A stretch of 53,621 nt of DNA from Ancylomarina sp. 16SWW S1-10-2 (GTDB lineage Bacteria; Bacteroidota; Bacteroidia; Bacteroidales; Marinifilaceae). Position numbers and translations under genes: made by a program. Positions 1-8,383 of this stretch are shown here, in pieces (the first letter of the stretch is position 1; every line of letters starts with the position of its first letter). Under the pieces are notes generated by a model that saw nothing but the letters and a program-made list of their open reading frames with translations, did no database searches and had not been told where the DNA came from. The stretch spans positions 1 through 53,621 of the forward strand of contig NZ_SADB01000026.1 of the NCBI RefSeq assembly GCF_009669305.1, given 5' to 3'.

Positions 1-149
1 TTTAGTTTGGCGATTTTAGTGGTAAAAAAAAGACTTTTATTCCACATAGACAATGGGTGAGACTACTTCTCCTCATTGTCTTGAAAAATACACCTCCTTT
101 TTTCATCTAAAATTCCATCAGTTGCATTTGTGACTTGAATCTAAGATAT
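1..149. other. Intergenic end with a hairpin
   Basis: No coding region was seen. An inverted repeat AGACAATG (48-55) / CATTGTCT (74-81) also pairs GAG with CTC inside the loop. It lies 3' of the sigma-factor gene, which is read on the minus strand. On that strand the hairpin is followed by a U-run only after a gap of roughly 15 nt, so it could be a poor terminator or an mRNA end-protecting stem. Confidence 0.35.
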
Positions 150-740
150 TTAAAATTCATCATTTTGGATATTCATAAATAAAAGTTTTCGAGCTCTAAA
201 AAGTTGCGCTTTAATTGTCCCTATGGGAAGATTCATTTCTTTAGCAACCTCTTCGTAAGAATACTCTTTAAAATATCTTAATTCGATTAAAATACGGTAT
301 CGATCTTTAAGTTGGCTAACTTTTAATCGCATATATTTTGCATTCTGCTTGTTTATAATTTGTTGTTCTGGAGAAGGATTTTTGCTTTTAAATGTGGCTA
401 ATTCCATATTCTCATCATCTTTAGTTTCCAGCCTTATAAGGTCTTTTTTCTTTTTTCGGAAAAAATCAATACTTGTATTGGAGGCAATTCTAAACAACCA
501 AGTACTAAAAGCATATTTACTTGAGTATTGGTTTATGTTTCGAAAAGCTTTCCCGAAACATTCAAGAGTTAAATCTTCGGCATCGGCTCTATTCTTTATG
601 TTTTTTAGTAAAAAATAGAATATAGCATCTTTATATCTCAAGAAAAGTTTCTCAAAAGCCTTTTGATTACCTTTAAGTGCTGCTTGTACATTAAGCAAGT
701 CTATTTTTGCGTTATCGGATAAGTTGGAATTCTGATTCAT
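150..740 (-). CDS. ECF-type RNA polymerase sigma factor
   Basis: A 196-aa sigma-70 family factor of the extracytoplasmic-function class. The N-terminal half carries region 2 (FxxLxxRYxxxIxxFL, then ADAEDLTxExF and the W-x-F-x-I-A-x-N core-binding and -10 recognition helices, about residues 28-95). The C-terminal half carries region 4 with a typical helix-turn-helix (YSYEEVAKEMNLPIGTIKAQ, about 158-177). Length and layout are normal for an ECF factor. No anti-sigma gene is adjacent: the upstream neighbour is divergent tgt, and downstream lies the window edge. The ATG at 740 starts a plausible N-terminus. The regulon cannot be inferred from context. Confidence 0.93.
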   Translation of the reverse strand: MNQNSNLSDNAKIDLLNVQAALKGNQKAFEKLFLRYKDAIFYFLLKNIKNRADAEDLTLECFGKAFRNINQYSSKYAFSTWLFRIASNTSIDFFRKKKKDLIRLETKDDENMELATFKSKNPSPEQQIINKQNAKYMRLKVSQLKDRYRILIELRYFKEYSYEEVAKEMNLPIGTIKAQLFRARKLLFMNIQNDEF

Positions 741-1081
741 ATAAGTTGCTTGTGGATGATTATAGTTTAATTAATAATGTCCCCACTTTTTTAAGTAAAC
801 AATATTATAAATGATATAAGTAGCTAAAACTAGTTTGGCATAGCTTACCAACAGTGTTTCTCTAAGATACTTTATTAAGTTGAATTTTATATTTTATGCG
901 ATAAAAACTTAAGGTTCGTTAAATATTTAGCAAAAACTTGTGTGATGAAATTTAACGTAGCCTATGTTCCACTTTTAAAAATGAGCCTTAAAGCCAATAT
1001 TATTATCTATATTTGCAGACTGTTTTTAATGGGGATAGCTTTACATTTATTATTTATTTCCCCACTTTAACTGAAGTTGAT
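741..1081. other. Divergent intergenic region, sigma factor / tgt
   Basis: This 341-nt AT-rich gap has no coding region I can support. It holds the probable -7 box of tgt (1008-1015). No convincing promoter box for the sigma gene was found on the other strand. Confidence 0.5.
1008..1015 (+). promoter_or_regulatory. Bacteroidota -7 box for tgt
   Basis: TATATTTG matches the Bacteroidota -7 consensus TAnnTTTG. No clear TTTG lies about 19 nt upstream. The box overlaps a possible in-frame TTG start at 1013, which argues that translation begins further down, at 1082. Confidence 0.5.
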
Positions 1082-2212
1082 ATGGATTTTAAACTACACA
1101 ATACTGATACCAGAACAGGCGCTAGAACAGGCGAAATTACAACTGATCATGGTAAAATTAAAACACCTATATTCATGCCTGTGGGCACGCTTGGTTCCGT
1201 AAAAGGAATACACCAACGTGAATTGAAAGAGGATATTAATGCTGAAATTATTCTAGGGAATACCTATCATTTGTATTTGCGTCCAGGTTTGGATGTGCTC
1301 GAACAAGCAGGCGGATTACATAAATTTAACGGTTGGGATAGACCCATGTTGACCGATAGTGGTGGATTTCAGGTTTTTTCATTGGCAGCAAATCGAAAGT
1401 TGACTGAAGAAGGCGCGATTTTTAGATCTCATATTGATGGTTCAAAACATATGTTTACGCCAGAAAATGTAATGGATACTCAGCGTATTATTGGTGCTGA
1501 TATTATTATGGCATTCGACGAGTGTCCTTCTGGAACAGCAAGTTATGAATATGCTAAAAATTCTTTAGGACTAACTCAGCGATGGTTAGACCGATGTGTT
1601 GCTCGTTTTGATAGCACAAAAGCGAAATACGATTATTCTCAAACCTTATTCCCAATTGTTCAAGGATGTGTTTATAAGGACTTAAGGATAAAGGCTGCTG
1701 AGCATGCTGCATCGTTAAATCGTGAAGGGTATGCTATTGGAGGCTTAGCTGTTGGCGAACCTGCCGAGGATATGTATGAAATGATTGAGGTGGTTAATGA
1801 AATTTTACCTGAGGATAAGCCTCGTTATTTGATGGGCGTAGGAACGCCAATTAATATTCTAGAAGCTATTTCGCGTGGGGTTGATATGTTCGATTGCGTT
1901 ATGCCAACTCGTAACGGGCGTAATGGAATGATATTTACCAGTGAAGGAACTATGAATATGAGGAATCAAAAATGGGTAAATGATTTTTCTCCACTTGACT
2001 CTAACGGAACATCTTATGTCGATAGCTTTTATTCAAAAGCATATGTTAGACATTTGATTCGTGCAAATGAATTATTGGGCGGTCAGATATGTAGTATTCA
2101 TAATCTTGCCTTTTACTTGTGGTTGGTTCGCGAAGCTAGAGAAAAAATTGAAGATGGAACTTTCTACGAATGGAAGAATATTATGGTTGAAAAATTAGGT
2201 AGACGTTTATAG
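1082..2212 (+). CDS. tgt: Queuine/preQ1 tRNA-ribosyltransferase (TGT)
   Basis: Exchanges guanine 34 of GUN-anticodon tRNAs for the queuosine precursor preQ1. From the ATG at 1082 the product is 376 aa, the usual bacterial length. A longer reading from a TTG at 1013 would start inside the -7 box. Visible motifs are the substrate-pocket DSGGFQVFSL (Asp92), GGLAVGEP, and DCVMPTRNGRNG with the expected nucleophile Asp271. The zinc site is degenerate: where classical enzymes have C-x-C-x2-C, this one has Gly309, Ser311 and Asp314, although the distal His340 (IHNL) is kept. I recall similar sequences in other Bacteroidota, so this may be a lineage trait. The downstream lptF/G-like gene is a common neighbour in the phylum. 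Confidence 0.95.
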   Translation: MDFKLHNTDTRTGARTGEITTDHGKIKTPIFMPVGTLGSVKGIHQRELKEDINAEIILGNTYHLYLRPGLDVLEQAGGLHKFNGWDRPMLTDSGGFQVFSLAANRKLTEEGAIFRSHIDGSKHMFTPENVMDTQRIIGADIIMAFDECPSGTASYEYAKNSLGLTQRWLDRCVARFDSTKAKYDYSQTLFPIVQGCVYKDLRIKAAEHAASLNREGYAIGGLAVGEPAEDMYEMIEVVNEILPEDKPRYLMGVGTPINILEAISRGVDMFDCVMPTRNGRNGMIFTSEGTMNMRNQKWVNDFSPLDSNGTSYVDSFYSKAYVRHLIRANELLGGQICSIHNLAFYLWLVREAREKIEDGTFYEWKNIMVEKLGRRL

Positions 2213-2359
2213 AATAATGTTAAAAAAGCTTGATAATGAGCTTATAAGTTTGGCGTTTGACCAAGAAGATCTAAATTGAGACTCGAAAATTGCTTTTTGT
2301 ATGGTTAAAATTGATATTAATTATGATGAAAAGCTATAAATAAAAAACTGGGATAGAGA

Positions 2360-3439
2360 ATGTTCGGAAAATTAGATTTATATATCATTCGAAAGTTTTT
2401 AGGAACTTTCTTCTTTGCAATTGTCTTGATAATCAGTATCACTATCGTTTTTGATTTTTCAGAGAAGATTGATAATTTTATTGATAAGGAAGCGCCTTTA
2501 AGGGCTGTTATATTTGATTATTACGTCAATTTTATTCCCTATTTTGCGAATCTGTTTAGCGCATTATTCACATTTATTTCGGTGATTTTCTTTACATCTA
2601 AGATGGCAGCTGATACAGAGATTATTGCCATCCTTAGTTCGGGAGTTAGTTTTAGAAGGTTAATGTTTCCTTATTTTATATCTGCTTTAATAATTGGTGT
2701 TTTTTCTTTTTTCCTAAGTAATTTTGTGATTCCACCTGCCAATGCTAAACGGCTAGATTTTACTGAAACCTATCTTAAAAAGCGTTTTGTAAGTAAAGAA
2801 CGAAATATTCATCGTCAAATTGAGCCTGGCTTGTTTATTTATATGACGAATTTCGAGACATCAAGTAATATAGGTTATAAATTTACTCTTGAAAAATTTG
2901 AAGGGAAACGGCTTATCTCCAAGTTATCCTCTCGCTCCATTAAATGGAATGATGAAAAAGAAAAATGGACGTTAAAGGATTATATGATCCGAAGAATTGA
3001 TGGGGATAAGGAGACCTTTGAAAAGGGCAAGTCAATAGATACGCTTTTAAATTTTAAACCCGATGAGTTTAGTCGTCGTACAGATGTTGTCGAAGCCATG
3101 GATATGATGGAACTCGATGATTTTATAGATGAACAAACTATGCGGGGTGATAGTAATATTAGTGCCTATAAAATTGAAAAATATCGTAGAATAGCAAACC
3201 CATTTTCTGCATTTATACTTACTTTAATTGGTGTATCACTGGCCTGTAGAAAAGTGAGGGGTGGTATGGGACTGCATCTTGGTATTGGACTGGGATTAAG
3301 TTTTTCGTTTATCCTTTTCATGCAGATATCAACCGTTTTTGCAACCAATGGTAGTATGAATCCTCTTTTAGCGGTTTGGCTTCCCAATATTGTCTTTTTA
3401 GTAGTTGCTATTTTTCTTTATCGGGCAGCACCTAAGTAA
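2360..3439 (+). CDS. LptF/LptG (YjgP/YjgQ) family permease
   Basis: A 359-aa inner-membrane protein of the LPS-export permease family. These subunits pair with the LptB ATPase to pull lipopolysaccharide from the inner membrane to the Lpt bridge. Hydrophobic segments lie at about residues 12-30, 50-75 and 97-125. A periplasmic beta-rich middle (about 130-265) follows, and three more membrane segments fill the last 90 residues. This is the 3+3 transmembrane topology of the family. The N-terminal LDLYIIRKFLGTFF is the typical coupling-helix region. A TAAGTTTG sequence (2245-2252) could be a -7 box. LptF and LptG cannot be told apart here. Confidence 0.88.
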   Translation: MFGKLDLYIIRKFLGTFFFAIVLIISITIVFDFSEKIDNFIDKEAPLRAVIFDYYVNFIPYFANLFSALFTFISVIFFTSKMAADTEIIAILSSGVSFRRLMFPYFISALIIGVFSFFLSNFVIPPANAKRLDFTETYLKKRFVSKERNIHRQIEPGLFIYMTNFETSSNIGYKFTLEKFEGKRLISKLSSRSIKWNDEKEKWTLKDYMIRRIDGDKETFEKGKSIDTLLNFKPDEFSRRTDVVEAMDMMELDDFIDEQTMRGDSNISAYKIEKYRRIANPFSAFILTLIGVSLACRKVRGGMGLHLGIGLGLSFSFILFMQISTVFATNGSMNPLLAVWLPNIVFLVVAIFLYRAAPK

Positions 3440-3819
3440 GCATATTCTAAATAAGATATGTTCTAGAGTAGCTTTGCCTATTGGTTTAGGTGTTGTTTTG
3501 TGACTTGCTATTCTATGTTAGAGGTGTTTGTTTTTTTTGTAGATCAAAAAACTATTAGTAACCTTGTACTGTGGAATAATATAAGATATTCGTTTTCACA
3601 ATTTATTAATCATTCGAATATAACGATTAGGGTTAGCCGAAGCATGGTGAACCTTTACCTTTATTGAACAAATAGTCTGTGTTTATTTTCTTTTAAAGTA
3701 GAGAAAATGAATAGGGTTTGTATTGTGTTTATATGGGTGTAATTTAAAGTTTGGACAAACTTGAAATACAATTTAATGTATACTTTATAGTATACGGTTT
3801 TTAACTAAATGTACGTAAT
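3440..3819 (+). promoter_or_regulatory. Leader of the carboxyltransferase operon, with two inverted repeats
   Basis: This 380-nt non-coding stretch carries two perfect palindromic elements just before the start codon: AAGTTTG-GA-CAAACTT (3747-3762) and GTATACT-TTAT-AGTATAC (3778-3795). They could be operator sites or a 5'-UTR hairpin. No full -33/-7 promoter was recognised. The rest shows nothing I can assign. Confidence 0.4.
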
Positions 3820-5364
3820 ATGTCATTGAAACGAAACATTCTTGATCTTAGAAAGAGAAAAGAAAAAGTGCTTCAGGGTGGTGGTGAAAAAGCTATTCAG
3901 AAGCAAGTTGCAATGGGTAAATTGACTGCACGTGAGAGAATCAGATCTATTGTAGATGAAGATTCTTTTCATGAGTACGATATGTTCGTAGAGCACGAAG
4001 CCCGCGACTTTGGCATGGAGAAGAAACAACTCCAAGGTGATGGAGTTATCATTGGAACTGGAACAATTTATGGTCAACCTGTATGTCTTTTCGCACAGGA
4101 TTTTACTGTAGCTGGTGGTTCTCTTGGTCTTATGCATGCACGTAAGATTACAAAAATAATGGATCATGCATTGAAGATGCGTGTCCCTTTGATTGGTATT
4201 AATGATTCGGGTGGAGCTCGTATTCAAGAAGGTGTTAATTCACTTGCTGGTTACGGTGAAATCTTTTTCCGTAATACGTTGGCATCTGGAGTTATTCCTC
4301 AATTGTCAGTTATATTAGGCCCTTGTGCTGGTGGAGCGGTTTATTCTCCTGCCCTTACCGACTTTGTGTTTGTAGTAGAAAACATTTCCAAAATGTTTAT
4401 TACCGGTCCTGAGGTAATAAAAACTGTTTTAGGTGAAGAAATAAGTATGGAAGAACTTGGTGGTGCGAAAGTACACAGCGAGATTACCGGTAATGCTCAT
4501 TTCTACGCTTTAAACGAACTTGAATGCTTTGAGCAAATCAAGAAACTACTTACATTTATTCCATGGCACAATGGAAAGAAAGCACGTCCTTTCCCTCCAA
4601 AACCACCTAAGGCTGAATATAAGATTGAAGAAATTGTTCCTCTTGATTCAACTCAACCTTACGATATCCGTAACGTAATTAGAGCAATTAGTGATGATTC
4701 TGACTTCTTTGAAGTTATGGAAGGATTCGCACGTAATATTGTTATTGGTTTCGGTAGAATGAATGGTGAAACTGTTGGTTTTGTTGCTAATCAACCACTA
4801 GTACTTGCTGGTGTTCTTGATTGTGACTCTTCTGATAAAGCTGCACGATTTATTCGTTACTGTGATGCCTTTAGTATTCCTTTGGTTACTATTGAAGATA
4901 TGCCAGGTTATTTACCAGGTGTTGATCAAGAGCATGCGGGTGTTATTCGTCATGGTGCGAAAATTCTTTATGCATACAGTGAAGCTACTGTGCCTAAAAT
5001 TACTGTAATTGTTCGTAAGGCGTATGGTGGAGGTTATATTGCTATGAATTCTCGTCATATGAAAGCTGACTTTATGTTTGCTTGGCCTACGGCCGAAATT
5101 GCTGTAATGGGACCAGAAGGAGCTGCTAACATTATCTTTAGAAAAGAGATTATGGCTGCAGAAGATCCTGATGCTATGCGTAAGGAAAAAGTAGCTGAAT
5201 ATAAAGCTAAATTTGCTAACCCTTATGTAGCTGCAGCTAAAGGTTATATTGACTCAGTAATTGAGCCTGTAGAGACTCGGAAAATGTTATTGCACGCTCT
5301 TGAGATATCTATGAATAAAGTTGATGGAAGACCAAGTAAGAAACATGGTATTCCTCCATTTTAA
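3820..5364 (+). CDS. mmdA: Acyl-CoA carboxylase carboxyltransferase subunit (propionyl-CoA carboxylase beta / methylmalonyl-CoA decarboxylase alpha)
   Basis: A 514-aa carboxyltransferase with both crotonase-like halves. It moves CO2 between biotin and propionyl-CoA/methylmalonyl-CoA. The N-terminal half shows TARERIRSIVDEDSFHEYD and INDSGGARIQEGVNSLAGYG. The acyl-CoA and biotin oxyanion-hole glycines appear at GPCAGGAVYSPAL in the N half and KAYGGGYIAMNSR in the C half. A biotin carrier gene follows 12 nt downstream. No biotin carboxylase and no membrane decarboxylase beta subunit lies nearby, so the sequence does not tell whether it works as a carboxylase or in a sodium-pumping methylmalonyl-CoA decarboxylase. 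MeaB elsewhere in the window supports an active methylmalonyl-CoA pathway. The symbol follows usage for similar Bacteroidia genes. Confidence 0.9.
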   Translation: MSLKRNILDLRKRKEKVLQGGGEKAIQKQVAMGKLTARERIRSIVDEDSFHEYDMFVEHEARDFGMEKKQLQGDGVIIGTGTIYGQPVCLFAQDFTVAGGSLGLMHARKITKIMDHALKMRVPLIGINDSGGARIQEGVNSLAGYGEIFFRNTLASGVIPQLSVILGPCAGGAVYSPALTDFVFVVENISKMFITGPEVIKTVLGEEISMEELGGAKVHSEITGNAHFYALNELECFEQIKKLLTFIPWHNGKKARPFPPKPPKAEYKIEEIVPLDSTQPYDIRNVIRAISDDSDFFEVMEGFARNIVIGFGRMNGETVGFVANQPLVLAGVLDCDSSDKAARFIRYCDAFSIPLVTIEDMPGYLPGVDQEHAGVIRHGAKILYAYSEATVPKITVIVRKAYGGGYIAMNSRHMKADFMFAWPTAEIAVMGPEGAANIIFRKEIMAAEDPDAMRKEKVAEYKAKFANPYVAAAKGYIDSVIEPVETRKMLLHALEISMNKVDGRPSKKHGIPPF

Positions 5365-5376
5365 ATCGAACTTACT

Positions 5377-5688
5377 ATGAGTGAATTTAAAGAGTTCAAT
5401 GTTGAAGGAACGATCTATAAAACAGAGGTTCCTGACTATGTTGCTAATAGAAAAAAGTGGGAAAGACCAAATCCGAACCACATTAAATCTTTTATTCCAG
5501 GAACGATTGTTGAAATTTTCGTAAAAAAAGGACAGAAAGTTAAAGAAGGTGAATGCCTTATGATTCTTCAAGCAATGAAGATGAAAAATAAAATTCTGAT
5601 GCCTTTCGATGGAGTAATAGAGAAAATAAATGTAGCAGTTGAAGAAAAAGTACCTAATCGTACGGTTATGGTTGAGCTTAAAGCTTAA
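5377..5688 (+). CDS. Biotin carboxyl carrier protein (biotin/lipoyl attachment domain)
   Basis: A 103-aa carrier that shuttles carboxybiotin to the carboxyltransferase encoded 12 nt upstream. The C-terminal 70 residues form a biotinyl domain with the biotinylation motif QAMKMKN; the modified residue is Lys68. The short N-terminal stretch (residues 1-35) is polar and lacks the Pro/Ala-rich linker common in these subunits. Co-transcription with mmdA is likely. A strong bidirectional terminator follows. Confidence 0.9.
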   Translation: MSEFKEFNVEGTIYKTEVPDYVANRKKWERPNPNHIKSFIPGTIVEIFVKKGQKVKEGECLMILQAMKMKNKILMPFDGVIEKINVAVEEKVPNRTVMVELKA

Positions 5689-5713
5689 TTACTTTTCTTT
5701 TAACGAAGTATAT

Positions 5714-5748
5714 AAAGGCTGTTCTTTTAATTAAGAACAGCCTTTTTG
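5714..5748. terminator. Bidirectional intrinsic terminator
   Basis: AAAGGCTGTTCTT (5714-5726) and AAGAACAGCCTTT form a perfect 13-bp stem around TTAATT, followed by a T-run. It lies between the convergent biotin-carrier and ispE genes and works in both directions by symmetry. Confidence 0.85.
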
Positions 5749-5767
5749 CTTTGAATGAATTGTTGAT

Positions 5768-6583
5768 TTATAATTGTTTTTTCCAGCAAAAATGCTTCTC
5801 CCATTGAGGAAGAATGTTGGGTTGGTCTTTAAAAATTCCAAACAGACTAGAACCACTACCAGACATGGCGGCATAAATAGCACCCTGTGCGTAAAGTTCT
5901 TCTTTTGTCTCCTTTAATAAAGGATGCTTTGGGAAAATACTATCTTCAAAATCATTTTTAATTGATGTTTTCCAAGTTTCAATGGGCTGTTTAATCAGTT
6001 CTTTTAAAGATACCTCTGGTTTATGAGGTTTAATGTTGGCGTAGGCTTCAGCTGTGCTGATATGAATATTGGGTTTAATAAGAAGAAGATGGTAGCCTGA
6101 AAGATTCAAATCAATGGTATTTAAATTTTCACCTTTCTCAATTGCAAATGCAGGTTTGTTTTCGATAAAAAAAGCACAATCGCTTCCCAGCGTTTTTACT
6201 TCATTTTTCATTTCTTCGGTGCTCATTCCCAAATTAAATTTTTTGTTCAGAAGTTTAATCATGTAGGCAGCGTTGGCCGATCCACCACCAAGTCCAGCGC
6301 CGAAGGGTATACTTTTGTGAAGGTGTATATTCTGAGATGGAAAATCATATTTTGCTCTGATAAGCTCGTATGCTTTTACGACGATATTATCTTTGGCTTC
6401 TATGTTTATGGGAATTCCTGAAGCCGAGAAAATATATGGATTAGCAGATTTAGAATCAGCTATTTCGATGGCATCGCGCATATCAATAGGAAAAAAGACT
6501 GTTTCGATATTGTGAAAGCCATCATTTCTTTTTTCAACAATATTTAAACCGATATTTATTTTTGCATTCGAGTAGATAAGCAC
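5768..6583 (-). CDS. ispE: 4-diphosphocytidyl-2-C-methyl-D-erythritol kinase
   Basis: A GHMP-family kinase that phosphorylates CDP-methylerythritol in the non-mevalonate (MEP) isoprenoid pathway. The 271-aa length is slightly below the E. coli enzyme. The N-terminus (SNAKINIGLNI) is the family signature. The ATP-binding glycine-rich loop PFGAGLGGGSANAA lies near residues 90-103, and the C-terminal MSGSGSSLFGIF is GHMP motif 3. The start codon is GTG, the only start that gives the conserved N-terminus. A minus-strand -7 box TATTTTTG (complement of 6617-6624) lies about 35 nt upstream. Confidence 0.94.
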   Translation of the reverse strand: MLIYSNAKINIGLNIVEKRNDGFHNIETVFFPIDMRDAIEIADSKSANPYIFSASGIPINIEAKDNIVVKAYELIRAKYDFPSQNIHLHKSIPFGAGLGGGSANAAYMIKLLNKKFNLGMSTEEMKNEVKTLGSDCAFFIENKPAFAIEKGENLNTIDLNLSGYHLLLIKPNIHISTAEAYANIKPHKPEVSLKELIKQPIETWKTSIKNDFEDSIFPKHPLLKETKEELYAQGAIYAAMSGSGSSLFGIFKDQPNILPQWEKHFCWKKQL

Positions 6584-6676
6584 AAGCTAGAAGATTTTGT
6601 TAATAACTATTGTTGACAAAAATACAGCTTTTATATAAATTTGGAATTCAAAGGCTATATTTTTATTTTCTATAAG

Positions 6677-6684
6677 TATCTTTG
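6677..6684 (+). promoter_or_regulatory. -7 box upstream of dnaB
   Basis: TATCTTTG fits TAnnTTTG, 122 nt before the dnaB ATG. No TTTG at the usual distance was seen. It shares the intergenic space with the divergent ispE box at 6617-6624. Confidence 0.4.
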
Positions 6685-6806
6685 TCATCTGTAAAATGAA
6701 GTCACTTTAATAATTTGAATTTAAACAGTAATCGTTAAGTTGTTTATTTTCATTTGTATGGATAAATTATTTATCTCAATTAGTTGAATATTCTTTAGAA
6801 ATAGGC

Positions 6807-8336
6807 ATGGCAGAATCAAAAAAATATCCTCCAAAACAAAAAAAGAATCAGTTGTCAGAACATGGACAGGTTCCACCTCAAGCTATTGAGCTAGAAGAGG
6901 CGGTTTTGGGTGCCATCATGTTGGAGAAAAATGCCATTATTGATGTGGGAGATTTATTGAAAGCTGATAGCTTTTATAAACCTGCTCATCAGAAAATATA
7001 TAAGGCTATAATGAGTCTTTCCTCAAAGGAAGAACCTATTGATATTCTTACTGTTGTTGAGGAATTGAAGCGTCAAGGTGATTTGGAAAGTTGTGGAGGA
7101 CCATTTTATGTTTCTCAATTAACTTCAAAAGTTGCTGGTGCGGCCCATATTGAGCATCATGCTCGTATTATTGCTCAAAAATATATTCAGCGCGAATTAA
7201 TTCGTGTTTCATCCGAAATTCAGAGTTCAGCTTTCGACGAAAGTATTGATGTGGCAGATTTGTTGGATCAAGCACAACAGGATGTTTTTGATATTGCAGA
7301 AGGTAATATCAAAAAAGAATCGTCACATATTCGTCCTTTGGCCGATGAAGTTATTAATCAGATTCTTGAGGCAGGGAAACGTGAGGATGGTTTGAGTGGT
7401 GTCCCTTCGGGTTTTACTGCACTTGACAGGATTACATCGGGTTGGCAAAAGTCTGACTTGGTCATTATTGCAGCTCGTCCATCTATGGGTAAAACGGCTT
7501 TTGTTTTATCAATGACTAGAAATATGGCCATTGATCACAAAGCGCCTATTGCTATTTTTTCGCTTGAGATGGGTGCCGACCAGTTGGTGAAACGTATGAT
7601 CTCTTCTGAAACAGAATTGGGATCAGAAAAATTAAGAAGTGGTCACCTTGAGGCATTCGAATGGGAAATTTTACACAATAAAATTAAAGATTTAGTTGAA
7701 GCACCAATTTTTGTGGATGATACACCGGGTTTATCCATTTACGAATTGAGATCAAAATGTCGTCGATTAAAAGCCAAACACGATATTAGTTGTATTATTA
7801 TTGACTACTTGCAGTTGATGACAGCAGGTTCTGACATGAGAGGTAATCGAGAGCAGGAGGTTTCGTTGATTTCGCGTCAGCTTAAAATTATTGCTAAGGA
7901 GTTAAATATTCCAGTCATAGCCCTTTCTCAGTTGAATCGTGGAGTTGAGCAACGTACCGGTGATGCAAAAAAACCGATGCTGTCTGACCTTCGTGAATCT
8001 GGAGCCATTGAGCAGGATGCGGATATGGTGTTGTTTATTCATAGACCAGAGCGTTATGGATTGACAGAAGATGCAGAAGGAAACTCTTTGATTGGTATTG
8101 CCGAAATTATAATTGCCAAACATCGTAATGGTGCCGTTGGTGAGATTCAGTTACGATTCCGAAATCAGTTGGCTAAATTTATGGATCTTGAGGGTGAGAG
8201 TCCAGATGCCTTGGTTACTGGCGATGCAGCTGCACAAACTTTTGGTTCTAGTATGAATCAGGAGCCTGTTGGATTTGATGATCCTAATGCTGGTTTGCAT
8301 GGTGGAGGAGATTTTAACGATGCGCCGCCTTTTTAG
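6807..8336 (+). CDS. dnaB: Replicative DNA helicase DnaB
   Basis: The hexameric helicase that unwinds DNA at the replication fork and binds primase. The protein is 509 aa. It has an N-terminal primase-interacting helical domain (PPQAIELEEAVLGAIMLE at about residue 22) and a linker near residue 170. The RecA-like domain has Walker A ARPSMGKTA (about 224-232), Walker B-like IIIDYLQLM (about 331) and LSQLNRGVE. No intein is present, although replicative helicases are frequent intein sites. The C-terminal 50 residues are acidic and glycine-rich. The gene is monocistronic or leads into the exported-protein gene 48 nt downstream. Confidence 0.97.
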   Translation: MAESKKYPPKQKKNQLSEHGQVPPQAIELEEAVLGAIMLEKNAIIDVGDLLKADSFYKPAHQKIYKAIMSLSSKEEPIDILTVVEELKRQGDLESCGGPFYVSQLTSKVAGAAHIEHHARIIAQKYIQRELIRVSSEIQSSAFDESIDVADLLDQAQQDVFDIAEGNIKKESSHIRPLADEVINQILEAGKREDGLSGVPSGFTALDRITSGWQKSDLVIIAARPSMGKTAFVLSMTRNMAIDHKAPIAIFSLEMGADQLVKRMISSETELGSEKLRSGHLEAFEWEILHNKIKDLVEAPIFVDDTPGLSIYELRSKCRRLKAKHDISCIIIDYLQLMTAGSDMRGNREQEVSLISRQLKIIAKELNIPVIALSQLNRGVEQRTGDAKKPMLSDLRESGAIEQDADMVLFIHRPERYGLTEDAEGNSLIGIAEIIIAKHRNGAVGEIQLRFRNQLAKFMDLEGESPDALVTGDAAAQTFGSSMNQEPVGFDDPNAGLHGGGDFNDAPPF

Positions 8337-8383
8337 ATTTAATTGATAGAGAATAAATCACAACTAATTTAATATTTGCGTTT

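Noticed and set aside
1013-1081. N-terminal extension of TGT from a TTG
   Set aside because: It would start inside the TATATTTG promoter box and adds 23 residues absent from the family.
3440-3819. Riboswitch before the carboxyltransferase gene
   Set aside because: Only two short palindromes are visible; no known aptamer core could be recognised.
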